DNA of 64,000 nt from Dichomitus squalens LYAD-421 SS1 (GCF_000275845.1 NW_006766904.1:399890-463889); one strand, 5' to 3'; positions 1 to 13,838 are shown, counted from the stretch's first letter. Notes: generated by a model from the letters alone, not told the origin. Made by a program: numbers and translations.

Positions 1-182
1 TTTCGAGCACATTCTATCTCCGGAGAGCGTCACAGGCGAGGCGGGGAAGACGAGTTGACTCGGAGCGCCCGTCAAATTGTGACTGCGGCTAAGATCGCAA
101 AGCATGTCCACCTCGATGCAGACGACTCGACGGGCTGTACTCCGAAACCTCTAGAATCAGACACTGACTAGGTTGCCCATAG

Positions 183-568
183 CACCAACGTGACGCTGCG
201 TCCCGGCGACGGCTACCTTGTCCAGTTCGTCAACACCACGAACCACACCGACGTCTTCGCCAACAGTTCTACCTTCACTGTGAAGCCCCCTGGTTGTACG
301 TACACATTACATCCGGCCGTGCTATCGTGTCTCACGCATATCTTTGCCCTCAATAGCTCAGCCCGGCCCGACTGCGGCGCTCTCTAGCTCCGCTGCGAGC
401 AGCAGCGCTACCTCGCCCTCGAGCGCGAGCGGCAGCGGCAGCTCTAGCTCCAGCAGCTCGACCCAATCCGCGGGAAGCAACGGTGCGGTCTCCTTGACCT
501 CCACCGGTGGCATCTTCGGCGTTATCGCCGCCTGCGCCGTCGCATCCCTCTCTGCTCTCCTCTTGTGA
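183..568 (+). CDS. Serine-rich GPI-anchored cell-wall protein, 3' part
   Basis: Last part of a gene that begins before the window. One exon ends at 295; a 61-bp GT-AG intron (296-356) joins in phase to 357-568. The first exon reads about 37 residues (TNVTLRPGDGYLVQFVN...) typical of the end of the Kre9/Knh1-like beta-sandwich domain of fungal Ser/Thr-rich GPI-anchored proteins. The second exon is a serine run followed by a hydrophobic C-terminus ending in LSALLL, as expected of a GPI-attachment signal. The protein would be secreted and bound to the membrane or wall. An intron acceptor probably ends at 182; I could not place the earlier exon with confidence in 1-182. Family assignment rests on the short conserved segment and the tail architecture. 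Confidence 0.6.
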
Positions 569-1832
569 GGACTGAGCCCGAGCCGACTGAGCATACCCGG
601 GAGCTGTGGCCGCCACTCGGCGCAACTCTCGCCCTCTTCACTCACCTTGTGCAGCAACCCCTGAATCCCAATCGCTCCGAATGTCTCTGAATATGGACAG
701 TGAACACTCTGGATACCCTCAGCATCTAGTGTGGCCACCCTCTTTCACCCCACCCTCGTTTAAGACTCGGCTTGTTGTGTGTAGTCTCTTTGTTGGTCAG
801 AAGCCGGACTGCTGCATCCGATCGCGCGTTTTTCGACGCATGATTCGTGTTACATTCCCGCCTTTCTGAGGTCTGTGTTGTTGTCATCGCTTTCACGCTG
901 TCTGTCGTGCTGCTTGTAGTGTACAGCTTAGCACTCTGCCAATGTTTCTATAGCTATGGCCTGGGTAGTTCCCACGCGCGCTACGTCCGCACGATGTACA
1001 TTTTGTGTATGGGAGACGAGCTCTTCGGAACAAGGCTGTAACCTCCCGCCGCGAGCATTATTATCTTGCTGTTTTGGTCTTTCCGAACAGGCGTGGGTGA
1101 ACTGGATCCGCATTCACGGACGCCTGGTAGCCTTTGACGGTCGTCGTATTTCCGTGTTGTGCGACTTGGGCGCATCCCTCATCTCGTCGTCCACTCCCGA
1201 TTCTGCTCAGGCGGCCCACCAGAGCGGATTCGGCGATGGCATCCTCGCCCGTGCGTGAGGACAGAGGTGGCAGACTGTTCACCCGGCACTTACGAGTTGT
1301 GAGCTGTGAATATTTGCGGGGCAACCGCGAATGGAGCGATGGATCCTTGCAGCAATAGAAAACCTCCGACTGCTATGCAATGTGCGTATCTCTGTTGCGA
1401 GTGAAGCAAAACAATTCCCTCCGAGCCCGAGTCCGTACTTCGAACACGTCCTGGCGGTCCCACTGGCACGGTGCGACGCCCGTTCCAGCCTCTCGTTCCC
1501 CGTCTCCTGTTCCCATTTCCCCGGATTCCTCGCCCAGCACTTTCTTTCCTCTCCCTCGGGCCCCAGCTGGCAACTTCCTCCAACCCGTTCCCCAGGCCTC
1601 GCTAGCACCCGCTCGCCCGCGGACACACACATAAAAGCAGCCAGCCCACGACCACGGCATCGTCTCGCGCCCCCACCCCTGCTCTCGCTCCCCGCACTCC
1701 GGATCCGAGCGACAGTCCGTGCCCCCCGCTGCGCACCGCTTCCAGCCGCGACGCGAACCCTCACAACGTCGACCCAAACCCGTGGCCTCGGAGCACGCGC
1801 ACCCTGCAGGCCAAGGCGGAGGCGGGCCCCCG
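569..1832. other. Intergenic region
   Basis: No convincing gene. Short overlapping frames occur on both strands without splice-consistent conserved protein. A pyrimidine-rich stretch with a possible TATA-like ACATAAAAG near 1628 lies upstream of the next gene. Confidence 0.5.
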
Positions 1833-1873
1833 ACACACGCACACGCACACGCACACGCACACGCACACGCACA
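1833..1873. repeat. (ACACGC)n microsatellite
   Basis: About seven tandem copies of a CACACG hexamer, directly in the leader of the following F-box gene. It makes long spurious Arg-Thr / Val-Arg frames on both strands. Likely length-variable between isolates (inference). Confidence 0.85.
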
Positions 1874-1988
1874 TACGGAGGTTACCACCTCATGAAGGCT
1901 GCCCCAGGCACTTCGCACCATGCCCCTGTTCCCCACACGCCACATCGTTGCCGGTACCAGCCAGGGCCACCACTGCCAGAATCCAGCG

Positions 1989-4466
1989 ATGGCCGGCCTC
2001 CCGCCCGCGCAGCAGCAACAACAGCATCAACAGCAACAGCAAATGCAACAGCAACAGCAGCAGGATGAGTTGACGATGACGGTGTTCGGGGCGGTGGAGA
2101 GCCTGAGCCCGGCGAGGAAGGCGGGGTTCTTGCTCGAGACGAGCTTGGCGTTGATCGAGAGCGGGAGGTGCGTGTTCTTGCCCGTTCCCAGCCCTATATT
2201 CCGCCCGCGCACTCGAGCACTCGTACGATGGCGGACACAGCGCGGCGATCCGGGCCAGGGCCGTACCACCAGACGCTGACGATTTGTTTGCCTGTTCATT
2301 CGTGCGCGCGGGACAGGTACGGCGACGAGGTGGAGAGCTACCTGGACGTGTACCTGCGGACGCCGGGGCTCGAGAAGAAGGACGTCGCGCGCGCGCTGCT
2401 CGCGCGGGGCAACGCGCGCAAGATGGCGGGCGAACGGCTGCTCGCGAGGGCGCAGCAGGACTTCCAGGCCGTCGCGAAGCTCGACCCGTCCAACCGCGAG
2501 CTGCAGGGCTATCTTCGGCGGAGCAATATGGTGAGTGCTGTCCTTGCCGTGCCTGTGCCTTGGTAGGCGTAAGGAGGTCGAAGGAAGGGATAGCAGCAAG
2601 GGGAGAGAACTCGGAAGGAGAAGGGGGGCAGAGCCGGCAGGTGCGCGTGCGACGGATGACGAGCGATATGCCGTTGGACGGAGGGCCGTTTTGCACTCTC
2701 CCGGGGATCAATCCCTTCGACTCGTTACTGCTCTGTGCTCTGTGCTCTGGTCACAATGCACCGCGACTGATTGCGATGTACCTGGACAGATCCACTTCGT
2801 CGACGAGCCTGCCTCACAACGTGCACCTCCGGAGATCTGGGAACGCATAGCGCGCTTCATCCCGCGATATCACCTTCGCTCATGGCTCTTCGTCTCCGCA
2901 TTCCACCGTGATATCGCCGTTCGCCTCATCTTTCATACGATCGACCTCTACTTTGGGGAAGACCAAGACCTGAACCGCGGACTCGACATATTCGACAGGG
3001 TTAAGACGGACCAGGGCTTCGCGCGCCGCGTGAAGGCGCTTAGGCTGCATTGGGCGTATGAGGAAAATGATATGTTCGATCTCATGACAAGTGAGTAGTG
3101 CAAGCGTCGCGTGTGCACGATAACTCATGGGAGGCGTGCAGGGATGTTCAAGTCCGCACTGCCTGCATTTGTTGCGCTTAGGGAGTTCGAGTGGATTGGA
3201 TACCCGGAACTACGTGCAGACATGGTCCAAGCCGTCCTGCAAGCACATCCACATCTACAAACGCTGGGGCTCATCGGCTGGCACTTTGATGCGGTTGGCG
3301 TGGTGCGTATGATCTCGCCTGCTTCTACGTGACAGTACGAGCTGAGAGCCGTTCCCCCCGCAGTCCGCCTTCAGTGGCCTCCGCAAGTTCATCCTCCGCG
3401 CAGAGGACGACGACGGCTTCGCCGACATGGGCGAGGTCCGCACCGTGCTCGACCAAAACCAGGCGACGCTCCGGCACCTCACCCTCGGCGCGTACCTCCA
3501 GCGGAACCACTCCTGGGACCACGCGTTCCAGTCCGCGACGATCCGCAACCTCACCCACCTCGAGCTCGTCGACACGCGCATCTCGCACGTCGTCCTCGCG
3601 CGCATCGCGCACGCGCACAGACTCGAGAGCCTGACGCTGCACGGGACGTTCGAGGAGCCGTGCTCGGCGGGCGTCGTGTTCGGGAGCGACCACGTCATCG
3701 ACGGCGTGCACACGTTCCTCCCGCACCTGGAGGAGTTCCGGTTCGTGATGGTCGGGCACGACGACGACCTGGGCCTGTTCCAGTCCGTCGCGCAGTTCCT
3801 CCGCCAGCGGCCGAGGCTGCGCAGGCTGGATCTGGGCAGCTGCCCGTGGGATCTCGTGCACGGCGTTCTGCCGGACCTCTCGGGGTTGCGCGTGCTGAGG
3901 GTCCGGATCGCGAACCTGACTGAGGCGTCGCTGAGGGCGCTGTTGACGTCCTTGCCGGCCACGATGGCAGCGTTGCACTTGGAGACGGCGGTTTCTGACA
4001 AGCCTATCGTGCGTAGTATCCCATGCTATGGCTTTGGCCGCTATCATTCAACGTGCATGCGCTTATGCAGCACGAATACGCCCCTGCCTTCAAAATCTTC
4101 CCGTCCCTCAGTATGCTGCATCTGGACAGCAACAGGCGAAGACCGCAGCCCAACCTTCTCTCCGACAAGGAGTACCAAGTCCAGACGGAACAGTGGGCAT
4201 CCAACGCACGGAGCATCGCCCGCGCGCTCCCTTCGATCGATTTCGTCGGCTGGCATGGGGAGCACTACGTCGTCGTCCGCAGCGGCGGCGCGAAGGAGGG
4301 CGCCGCGCGGGATAAGGAGAAGGACAAGGCCGAGCTGAAGGAGCTGCCCGCACGGCGGCGCTTGGACTGTGCGAAGGGCGTCGACTTCGGGAGCGAGGAC
4401 GCGGCGTGGATGGAGCGGAAGGACCTGCCGATGGACTACGAGACGCCGGGACTCCAGCAGACGTGA
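1989..4466 (+). CDS. F-box protein with N-terminal TPR-like region and leucine-rich C-terminus
   Basis: Six exons, all phase-consistent: 1989-2167, 2317-2530, 2790-3090, 3142-3302, 3364-4008, 4071-4466 (631 residues). The N-terminus has a poly-glutamine run (2010-2063), then a helical TPR-like segment (residues about 25-130, with RGNARKMAGE and QQDFQAVAKLDP). It is followed by an F-box-like motif (APPEIWERIARFIPRYHLRSWLFVS) and by leucine-rich repeats of the kind used to bind substrates. The family acts as the substrate receptor of SCF E3 ubiquitin ligases. The C-terminus is charged (KEGAARDKEKDKAELKEL). The start is taken at MAGLPPAQ; an in-frame upstream ATG at 1920 would add 23 residues. 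It is not a close copy of the tandem F-box array further right. Confidence 0.85.
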
Positions 4467-4898
4467 TGGGCGTGCGCGCGGGTGGTGGGTACGTTTTGGG
4501 TTTAAGGTCGAACGCTCTCGCGCGGGTTGTTGTTGCGCTCGTTTGTTTGGTTTGTACGTAGACTTGTTGATACTGTCATCGTGTATTTTTATCGCTCAAC
4601 CTCCCAGGGATGCCTCGCTGTTCTCTTGTGCTTCGTTATCGCAGCGTCAGCGCTCGTTTCTCCTGCGTCCCTTGCCGGCCATTCGAGTGGCTGTAAGGTA
4701 CAGTTTGTCGTGATGCGTTGCTTCTCTGCAACACTGCTCCTTCGGGCACATATGGCGACATCCTTTGGTCTGCAAACCTCAAAGGAAGGAAGGAGAAACA
4801 CGATTGTGGCTAAATGGTGAGTAAGCTGGCGTGCTCTTCTCGTCCTCGGCTGACACTTATCGGTGTCCCGTATCTCCGCAGAAGCGGCAATCTCGTAC
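4467..4898. other. Intergenic region
   Basis: 3' region of the F-box gene and promoter region of the old yellow enzyme. Nothing else recognised. Confidence 0.6.
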
Positions 4899-4905
4899 TA
4901 TAAAG
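4899..4905 (+). promoter_or_regulatory. TATA box of the old yellow enzyme gene
   Basis: TATAAAG, 62 bp before the ATG at 4961, a normal spacing for a fungal TATA-containing promoter. Functional assignment is inference from sequence and position. Confidence 0.55.
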
Positions 4906-4960
4906 CCCTCCTGACAACCTCACAGTTCTGTCCACCATCGGACCTCTCCGAACAGGTATC

Positions 4961-6385
<1,425 letters not shown>

Positions 6386-6804
6386 ATACTCTTGAGGGCC
6401 CGAGCCTTGGGTTCAGTCGTACAGATATGAGTGGCCAGTCGAAGTGAGTCGCGGGCTCCTTGAGGTCGGACTGCGAGTGAGTGTTGCTGGTTTCAATCTT
6501 CGGTTTCGTGAGCTTTGCGACGACTCATGTGGTAGGTTGTTTGTGCTCGGAATTCGGATTGTGAACTATTGGCTCATTCTGTTTCAAGCGTTACACCAAT
6601 ACACTGGTACACCGAACCACATATTATGTTATATATTTGACTCTATGTGGGACCAAGAGGGCGGAAGGGTCCATTGTCGCAGAGGGCGAAGGGCGATTTC
6701 ATCTTCCTACCAAATCGGGGTACCCTGCCAAAACGGCGCCCAATACTTCAGACCAGCCGTTCGGCCCGTTCCGAGAATCGCTGCCTCTCTGGCAGCACCA
6801 CAGT
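6386..6804. other. Intergenic region
   Basis: Short spacer before the F-box gene. An in-frame upstream ATG at 6637 would extend that gene by 56 residues of low family likeness, so this stretch may be leader. Confidence 0.5.
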
Positions 6805-8495
6805 ATGGTCCCACATCCTTTAACAGAAGTGCAAGATGTCCTCTACAACATCTTCTCGTATCTTGATTTTGATCTCCAAGTCGCCGACAATGACGACGTC
6901 AGCTCTGAGCTTCAGTCCGATGCGGCTCGCTCCGCTCGCCATACCTTGGCCCTGCTGGCACGAGTCCACAGGAACTTCACTTGGCCTGCTGTGACCGTGT
7001 TGTGGAAGTATCTTCCCAGCGACAGACCGCTCAAGATCTGCGGGCGTTCACGGCATTGCCCAACTGCTTTCGACTCACACTGGCGAAGGATGTGGGACTG
7101 GGTCTTGTTCAGTAAGCAGAAACGTTTCCATGCAATGTTTTCTACCCTTGATGTCATAAAGTATAGAGTATATGCGGAACAGGAGCACTGAAACCGGAAA
7201 CTCATATGGGCTGGAAGCGATTTCAGGAATATGCCTCCCTCGTTCGACAAATCGTCGTCGATCCGCTTGTCCATGGCAATCTCTCGATATCGCCTCCGGG
7301 GCTTCTGAACGACTCCATTTGGCATCAACTTACCTCATTGGTCCTTGGATGCACTCCCATTCTACCTCGCTTGGAGGCAGTGGTCATAAAGGGCGCGGTG
7401 GATGACGATCGTTTGTTTGACATGGGCGCGCTCTCCTTAACAAACCCTGGCATACATAAGTTGATTATCGACTTCACGTATCCTCAACCACTACCCACAG
7501 TCCGGCGCCAACGGATCCAGGAAGTGCTGCAGAGTGCCTTCGCGGTGTGCTTTTCGTCTACCCCAAACGTGGAGAAGCTCACTATACGGTCAGTCCTTCC
7601 GCTATTGGATTGGAAGTCACTTCCAATATCGCATGTGCGGCTATGCCAGCTGAAGGTCAACACCCTTACCTCGGACCCCACCGATCTCCTGCATCTGATC
7701 TCCCTCGCTAATCTTGAGGAGCTCAGCTGTCGTGTTACTTTCCAAACAGCTGTCTACCTCGAACCCTTTCGCTTCCGAAAGCTTCACACCCTCTTCGTCT
7801 CTGGCAGCTGGCATTCTACGCGAGATAACTTTCTCGCTCACGTGGACGCGCCTCAACTTCGCGCACTGTCAATTCAAACCGTGAAGTTCCCAAGAGGTGC
7901 CGAACAAATGCCTCAATGGTCGTCGCAATACCTTCGGACTGTACCGGCCGCCTTTCCGTCCATCACGGACTTCAGTTGGCTGTGCTCGCAAATGAAGTGG
8001 GTTGGGGGGGCAGTCGATACCCGTGCAACGCTGGCAGAACTACTCGAGCCTCTCGCTCCTCTGCGTATGCTCCGCCGCTTCTCCGTGCGCTTCTCCGGCC
8101 CTACGGTCGTGCCACACTCTTCCTCAGACTTCGAGTGGATCGCGGACACATGGCCGGACCTCGAGGCATTCACCTTCGTCCTCGACGCTATCTTTGCCAC
8201 GCGCGATATCAACATCGAGACCGTCGCATCCTTCGCACGCCCCTGCGCCCGTCTTCGTAGTCTCCGCATCCCGCAAACGATATCCAAATCCACCAGCGAT
8301 ACCATCGTCGATATCCACCCGCAGATTCCCCCAACACTACGTGATTTAGTCATAGACAATCTTTTCTGGCAGATGGAGCACGAGGGGGTTGACATGGACG
8401 AAAAGGAACCATTGGCGACGTTACCCCTGTCTTTTCCATCTGCGAACGTCTCCCTGGGCCGCATCACTCACTTGCCGCAGTTGAGCACGACCTAG
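6805..8495 (+). CDS. F-box protein, tandem array copy 1
   Basis: Two exons: 6805-7111 and 7183-8495, joined in phase (539 residues). The N-terminus carries the F-box-like segment (PLTEVQDVLYNIFSYLDFD, then HTLALLARVHRNFTWPAVTVLWKYLPSD), followed by leucine-rich repeats to the end. The architecture (F-box of about 50 residues, conserved WKxLPSDxPL, one intron, then WKRFQEYASLVRQI) is shared with the copies at 9.3, 12.0, 16.2 and 18.2 kb. Predicted role: substrate receptor of an SCF ubiquitin ligase. Odd point: just after DRPLK the paralog-like sequence (DLRAFTALP) is in the +1 frame up to the intron, so the peptide between about residues 77 and 102 may be out of its ancestral frame. Start chosen at MVPHPL because it abuts the F-box as in the paralogs. 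Confidence 0.75.
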
Positions 8496-9326
8496 CAGTA
8501 GGAAGAAGCTGTACAACCGAGTTGACAAAGGAATCCTGCAGGATTTCGAGCAACAATACTCCTCTACACGAGCACTTGTATTTGCATATGGTGGAAGGTA
8601 CTTTACTGCATAGCTACACGACCGGAGGAACTGCAGCCACCGATAATTATACGAGACCGCCGAGTGCCCCGGCCCGTCCGCGACAAAACCTCCGCCTGAG
8701 AGGCGCCCAAGAGCAAAGGTGGCCGTGAGCGACGTCTTGCACGACACCTTCTTCCTCGGTCAACAATGATGCTCAGTGATACCCCCCGTGCCCGCTGTGG
8801 ATCAGTAGGTCAAAGCCTCATCTTCCCTGGGCACTCCATACGTGCTGGACATCAGTATCCACAGGGCGGAAGTCTCAAAACTGTTGGCCAGTTCCACGGG
8901 GCTCAGCTGGCAACCGTTACATCCTAGTACGTAGTTTCTTGTCGTCTAGTCACATAACGCCGGATGGCGTCCTGGTGCCGGCTGATCTGTACGTGCTGAA
9001 CGACATGTGTGCTATTCCATGTGGCAACCATGACAGAGAACCCGAGGCAGCGCATCCATCCGCACCGTATGAGACCGTATGGCTCCATGGGAGCCGTTTA
9101 TCACGAAAGCCCGCTATAGCACAAGGTGTGTTCTGCAAGCTCTAAAATTCTATCAGTAGCTTCTTTATGTCTTTGAACTTCAAGGTTACGCATTTGGAAA
9201 TCGACTAAATACCACTCCTTTTATGCTCTAGCCTCCTCAGTTCAAGTCTCGCAGCCTGGTCCCGGCTACAAGATGCTTACGTCGGAGACTGCTCATTCTG
9301 TCCTAGCTTTCCTAGAAACCCCAATC
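8496..9326. other. Intergenic region
   Basis: No gene recognised; only short frames on both strands. Confidence 0.5.
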
Positions 9327-11070
9327 ATGACCAGCACCAAGTCTCCCTCGTTGGCCCATTTCCTGGACATCCTCTACGAGGTGTTCTCTTTCTTCCAACA
9401 CCGACGCTCTCTCTTGGAACAAAGACATCGTGCACGAGTCTCGCTGGTCCCTCGCGATTGCTGCTAGGACATGCCGCGGGTTCGCCAGCCCAGCTCTCGG
9501 AGTGCTGTGGAAGCGATTGCCTGACGATCAGCCTCTCGACGACCTCCTTTGTGCGTTTGGGATCGCCGCAAGAGAACATGGGCCTGTACACGAGGTGTTC
9601 AATGACAAGAACGGGCCTCAACGACATCGGTTGCCCAATCGAGACGTGAGCGGGTATCCCATTCTTCGCATTATAGAGGAATACGAGCTCCGCTGGAAGC
9701 AGCTGAGAGGATATGATATCGGTTATGTCAGTGTCCCCTCTACGCAGATTCGGAGGTTGTGCTTACTCGTGTTCTTGCAGTGCTTGGCCACTTCGGGTGA
9801 CCCTCGTACACGTCCCAAATGGACTCGTTTCGTGGAGTATGTTTCACGAGTCCGTGCCATCACTCTCTTTGCCTTCGATGGCCCGAAGCAGTGTGGACTT
9901 TGGAGTGAATTGAGGCTCGCGATGGACGGCACTGCCATCCTACTGATGCTACAATCCTTGTCCTATTCACAGCGAGATTTGACTCCCGGCGTCTTCGCCC
10001 TCATCTCCACATCCGTAGGCAAACTGGACTTTCCTTTTTGAAGCGATCGGCCTTGGCAGCGGAGGGATGGCACTCTGCGCCGTACGATCACTTAGGTTTT
10101 CCTCGCTGCCCCTAATATATCAAAGATCCGTCTGGCACTACCTCTATCTCGCCTCGGTCCAACTCTAATCCAAGCACATTTCTCTCACATCAACCCACAG
10201 CTCAGTGACATAGCGGTCATTTGCGATCTTCCGGCCCTCCTCTACTCGTCGACCTCGTTCAACCGTCGTTGTGCAACCTTGTTGTCCCTCACTCGAGTAT
10301 CGCACTCCGCTCCATCACCACGCTTGCAGTTGGAGGTGCGTGGACAGCCCTTGATATCTTCTCAACGCGATACGTCTTCCGTTGATGCACACACTCATTG
10401 TGACGGCCTACGACCACGGAGGGCCCGCCGCTAAGCTCGCTGCTGGTGCGAGCCAGTGTTTCCACACGATCGCCTCTCGACACCCAATGATCACGAGGAT
10501 CTCGGTATTGACTGAATCTGGCCGCACTCCACGCTCAAGAGGTTGCGTCTTTGTCCCCATCGTCCGAGACACCTTTGAGGGACAGCTAATGGACGTTATC
10601 CGCCCTCTTCTTCCCCTTCATGCCATCTACGACCTCTCCGTCATTTTCCCGGCATACTTCAACCTCTCATGCGCGACTTCATACCACCTCCTCATGGCAG
10701 AGGCGTGGTCCGAGCTAGAAGCTCATCATATGGACATCCGCCCCTACATCATAAAGCATGAGAGTCGGCCACATGGGGGGTCCCGTCCACGGGATCGTTC
10801 ACTTCGCCCGCAGCTGCCCGCGGCTTCGTACACTCCACCTTCCTGCGATAGAGATCACGAATGAGACTTTATAGACGGTCGAATGTGCTCACGAGCGTCG
10901 TGGATTGCAAACACTCATCATGTCGAAGGTGCTCTGCCCGTCGGATAGGGGTGTCGGAGCTAGTGGAAGGGGTGTTTCCGCTGACTACATCCGCCTTTAG
11001 GCGGGAGCATATCGTGATGAAGGATAATTGGGCACTTTGTAAGGGTACATCGCGCCACCTGGGATGCATG
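9327..11070 (+). pseudogene. Degraded F-box gene, tandem duplicate of the gene at 12.0 kb
   Basis: Alignable by eye along almost its full length with the intact gene at 12010-13838. A start-like MTSTKSPSLAHFLDILYEVFSFF is followed by a frameshift near 9405. The frame then resumes with ESRWSLAIAARTCRGFASPALGVLWKRLPDDQPL, close to the intact ESRRSLAIAARACRGF. The second exon (WTRFVEYVSRVRAITLFAFDG) runs to a stop at 10039-10041, where the intact copy continues. Further homologous blocks follow in changing frames: 10110-10380, 10382-10760 (MHTLIVTAYDHG..., FEGQLMDVIRPLLPLHA) and 10960-11065 (LVEGVFPLTTSAFR). Several frameshifts and stops separate the blocks, so no full product is possible. Confidence 0.85.
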
Positions 11071-12009
11071 CAAAAGCTACAGCTTTGTTTTGACAGGCGT
11101 ACGAAGGGTCCTGCAGCATGAGATACTAGAGATCATCAGTAACGGCTCCATTTGGATACATGACCATTCGCTTCGAGAAGTACACGATGCTCTGTTTCGC
11201 AAATAGGCTAGCTTTGACGGCCGTAACATAAATCCTAGCTGACTGGTCAGATCTATTGCCCAGACGTACTGGGTGTTACATACTCCATCGTGCCTGGCCG
11301 TAGATCCGGCGTCAAAGATGGGCGCTTTTGTGGGATGAGTCGGAGTCGCTCCAGAATGCCTACTAGTATCTGCCCTCTCTTTATGCCCCAAACGTCGCCA
11401 TTGCTACATGCTACATGCTGAGCATATCGGACAGCGCGAGCCTCTATCTTCGAAAGGGCTAATGTCTGACCTCTGGGCGCATCGGTCCTAAACCAGTAAT
11501 CGCCCCCCAGTTGCACCCCACCGAAAGACACCCTTGGGTTGACGGCAACACGCACATGAATGATGCCAATGGAGAGAATGTATTCGACTTCTTCGCACGA
11601 ACGGGAGACAGTGCGCAGATCTATGTCGTACGTGGTCGAATACCTTGTACATGCAGTCTGCTATCATCAACTTCCCGATCGCTGCGAGCATGTCGCCAGG
11701 AGTCCGTTGGTCCTTTGGAAAGTAGGCTCCCACATATTTTGGATTTGCTATCTCCGGAGGTACATAGTTGTGAGAGCCTGTAACGAAGGAGAGTGATCCT
11801 GCAAGGTATCCAATCGGGTGAGCTTCTTTCACTTGACACGACCGGCCGTTCCCTGTTGAGCTAATGTCGCTGTTCTCGCATCTCTGCTGGCTTGTTCTGG
11901 CCCTTGCGAAACCAGTACTTACCCACGAAGTCACGAATCCGTTCATTGCCGGTAATCCCTCCCATCTATATAGAAGACACTCTGTTCTACCTTACTGTGA
12001 ACCACGGCC
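11071..12009. other. Possible unrecognised minus-strand gene or remnant
   Basis: The minus strand has two longer frames: 11946-11488 (with a protein-like segment VPPEIANPKYVGAYFPKDQRTP...MLAAIGKLMIADCMYK, followed by a plausible donor) and 11555-11253 (with VSFGGVQLGGDYWFRTDAPRGQT). They look more like real protein than the surrounding frames and could be exons of one small gene, but I do not recognise the family and found no convincing start. The promoter of the F-box gene at 12010 must also lie here. Confidence 0.25.
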
Positions 12010-13838
12010 ATGAACAACACGTTCTCTCGCTCTTTGGCAGACCTCCCAGACATACTCCACGAGGTTTTCTCCTTCCTCGACCCTGACATCCACCTCTCGG
12101 ACGACAATGCCGTGTACGAGTCTCGCAGGTCGCTTGCGATTGCCGCGAGGGCCTGCCGTGGGTTCTCGACTCCAGCATTGAGGGTGCTTTGGAGGCAATT
12201 GCCTGACGATCAACCTCTCGCCGATCTCCTTTGTACCCTTGGAGTCGCAGCCAGACGACACGAAACCGAGACGCGGCACGACGAACGTAAACCTGCACGT
12301 CATCGGCTTCCGACCTATAAAGTCCGAGGACACCCTGATTTCGTAGGCATAGAAGCATACAAGATCCTCTGGAAGCAATCTAGAGGGTACGATGTCATCT
12401 ATGTGAGTATATCGGTGGAGTGAACACACGTCTGCATTTCTCATCTGCAGTGTTGCAGTCCTTGATCTGCTCGGGCGACCCTCGGGCGCATCCCCACTGG
12501 GCCCGCTTCGTGGAGTACGCCTCGCGCGTCCGTGCCATCACACTCTTCGCATTCGACGGCCCAAAGTGGTGTGGGCTCTGGGATGAATTGCGGTCCGCGA
12601 CGAACTGTGCCGCAGTCCTGCCAATGCTCCAATCGGTGTCTTTCTGCAGCATTTCCGAGCGTAGTGTCAACCTCGGCACTTTCGCCCTGATCTCTCCAAC
12701 CGTGCACAGACTTCACCTCCCCTTCGAGAGTCGGTGGTCTTCGCCGCAGCGGCACGAGATGTTGTGCACCATCTTCTCCCGCACATTCCTCGCCGCCCCC
12801 ATTGTTGCGGAGCTCCGCCTTGCCCTCCCGCCCTCCCGCTTCGGCTTGGCTCTACTGCAGACGCATTGCTCTCGTGTGAGCCATATCGAGGTGGATCCGC
12901 AGCTCGATGTCCAAGATCTTGGTATGCTCGCCCAGCTTCCAGCTCTGCGATCGCTGTCAATCTCTATATCATTGCTAGCCTATCCCAGCTGTAGCCTCAC
13001 CTTCCGCTCTCTCACCACGCTCAAGGTTGCAGGGAGCTGGAGTGATATCAGTGCCCTGCTCGAAACACTACGACTTCCGTCGATGCACACACTCTCCCTA
13101 ATGGCTCACGAAAACGGGAAGCCGGCCGCGGAGCTGGCCGAGGGCGCCGCCCAATGTTTCCGCACTATTGCCTCTCGCCACGGATCCATCACTAGCCTTT
13201 CGGTGTTCACGACCAGCCCGGTCCGGCCCTGGGTATCCGGCTGTGTCCCCCCCAGGATTCCCGCCGTGCCGGATCGCTTCGAGGGAAAGCTGATGGACAT
13301 CGTCTATCCGCTCCTTTCCCTGCATGCCCTCCGCCACCTCTCCGTCACCCTCCCTACCTACCTCAGACTCACGTGCGTAGCGTCCGACCATCGTCTCATG
13401 GCAGAGGCCTGGCGTGACCTGGAGTCCTTCCATCTCGTCATTCGTCCGTACACGCGTCTGATGAGGATCAAGCACGCAGAACGTCCTTACGGAGGTCCGC
13501 TCATGGGGATCGCGCATTATGCTCGCAACTGTCCGCGACTCCGCTTGCTCCATCTCTCCCCTATGATGATGGGCGAAAAGGCTCTCGTGGGGGTCGCCCT
13601 CCCTCTGGAGCGCCATGGCTTGCGCACACTCGTCATTCCGAGGGTGCTATTGCCGCCGGGGAGGGAGGACCTCTCGGGACTCATATCGGAGCGTGTGGGA
13701 GGGGTGTTCCCGCTCGCTGCGTCTGCGTTCCGGCCGGAGCGTATTGTCATGGAGAAACATTGGGCGGTGATGACGGGCGCATCTTGGTGTCCCGAGTGTG
13801 CGGGCGGGCCTGTAGAGCCAGCTCCCCCGTTCTGGTAG
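12010..13838 (+). CDS. F-box protein, tandem array copy 3 (intact)
   Basis: Exons 12010-12402 and 12459-13838, phase 0 junction over a 56-bp intron (590 residues). The N-terminal F-box reads LADLPDILHEVFSFLDPD, then SLAIAARACRGFSTPALRVLWRQLPDDQPL. The rest is leucine-rich repeats, with blocks such as FRSLTTLKVAGSW and ARNCPRLRLLHLSP. The C-terminal block VGGVFPLAASAFRPERIVMEKHW ends just before a short cysteine-containing tail (CPECAGG). This is the reference copy for the array: its degraded duplicate lies 2.7 kb upstream in the same orientation, consistent with tandem duplication. Predicted SCF substrate receptor; the target is unknown. Confidence 0.82.

Noticed and set aside
1290..1900. Arg/Thr-rich frames across the CACACG repeat as part of an upstream gene
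   Set aside because: Microsatellite and CT-rich leader translated by chance; no splice-consistent protein.
9200..9275. tRNA-like GTTCAAGTCTCGC word
   Set aside because: No acceptor stem or cloverleaf could be folded around it by eye.
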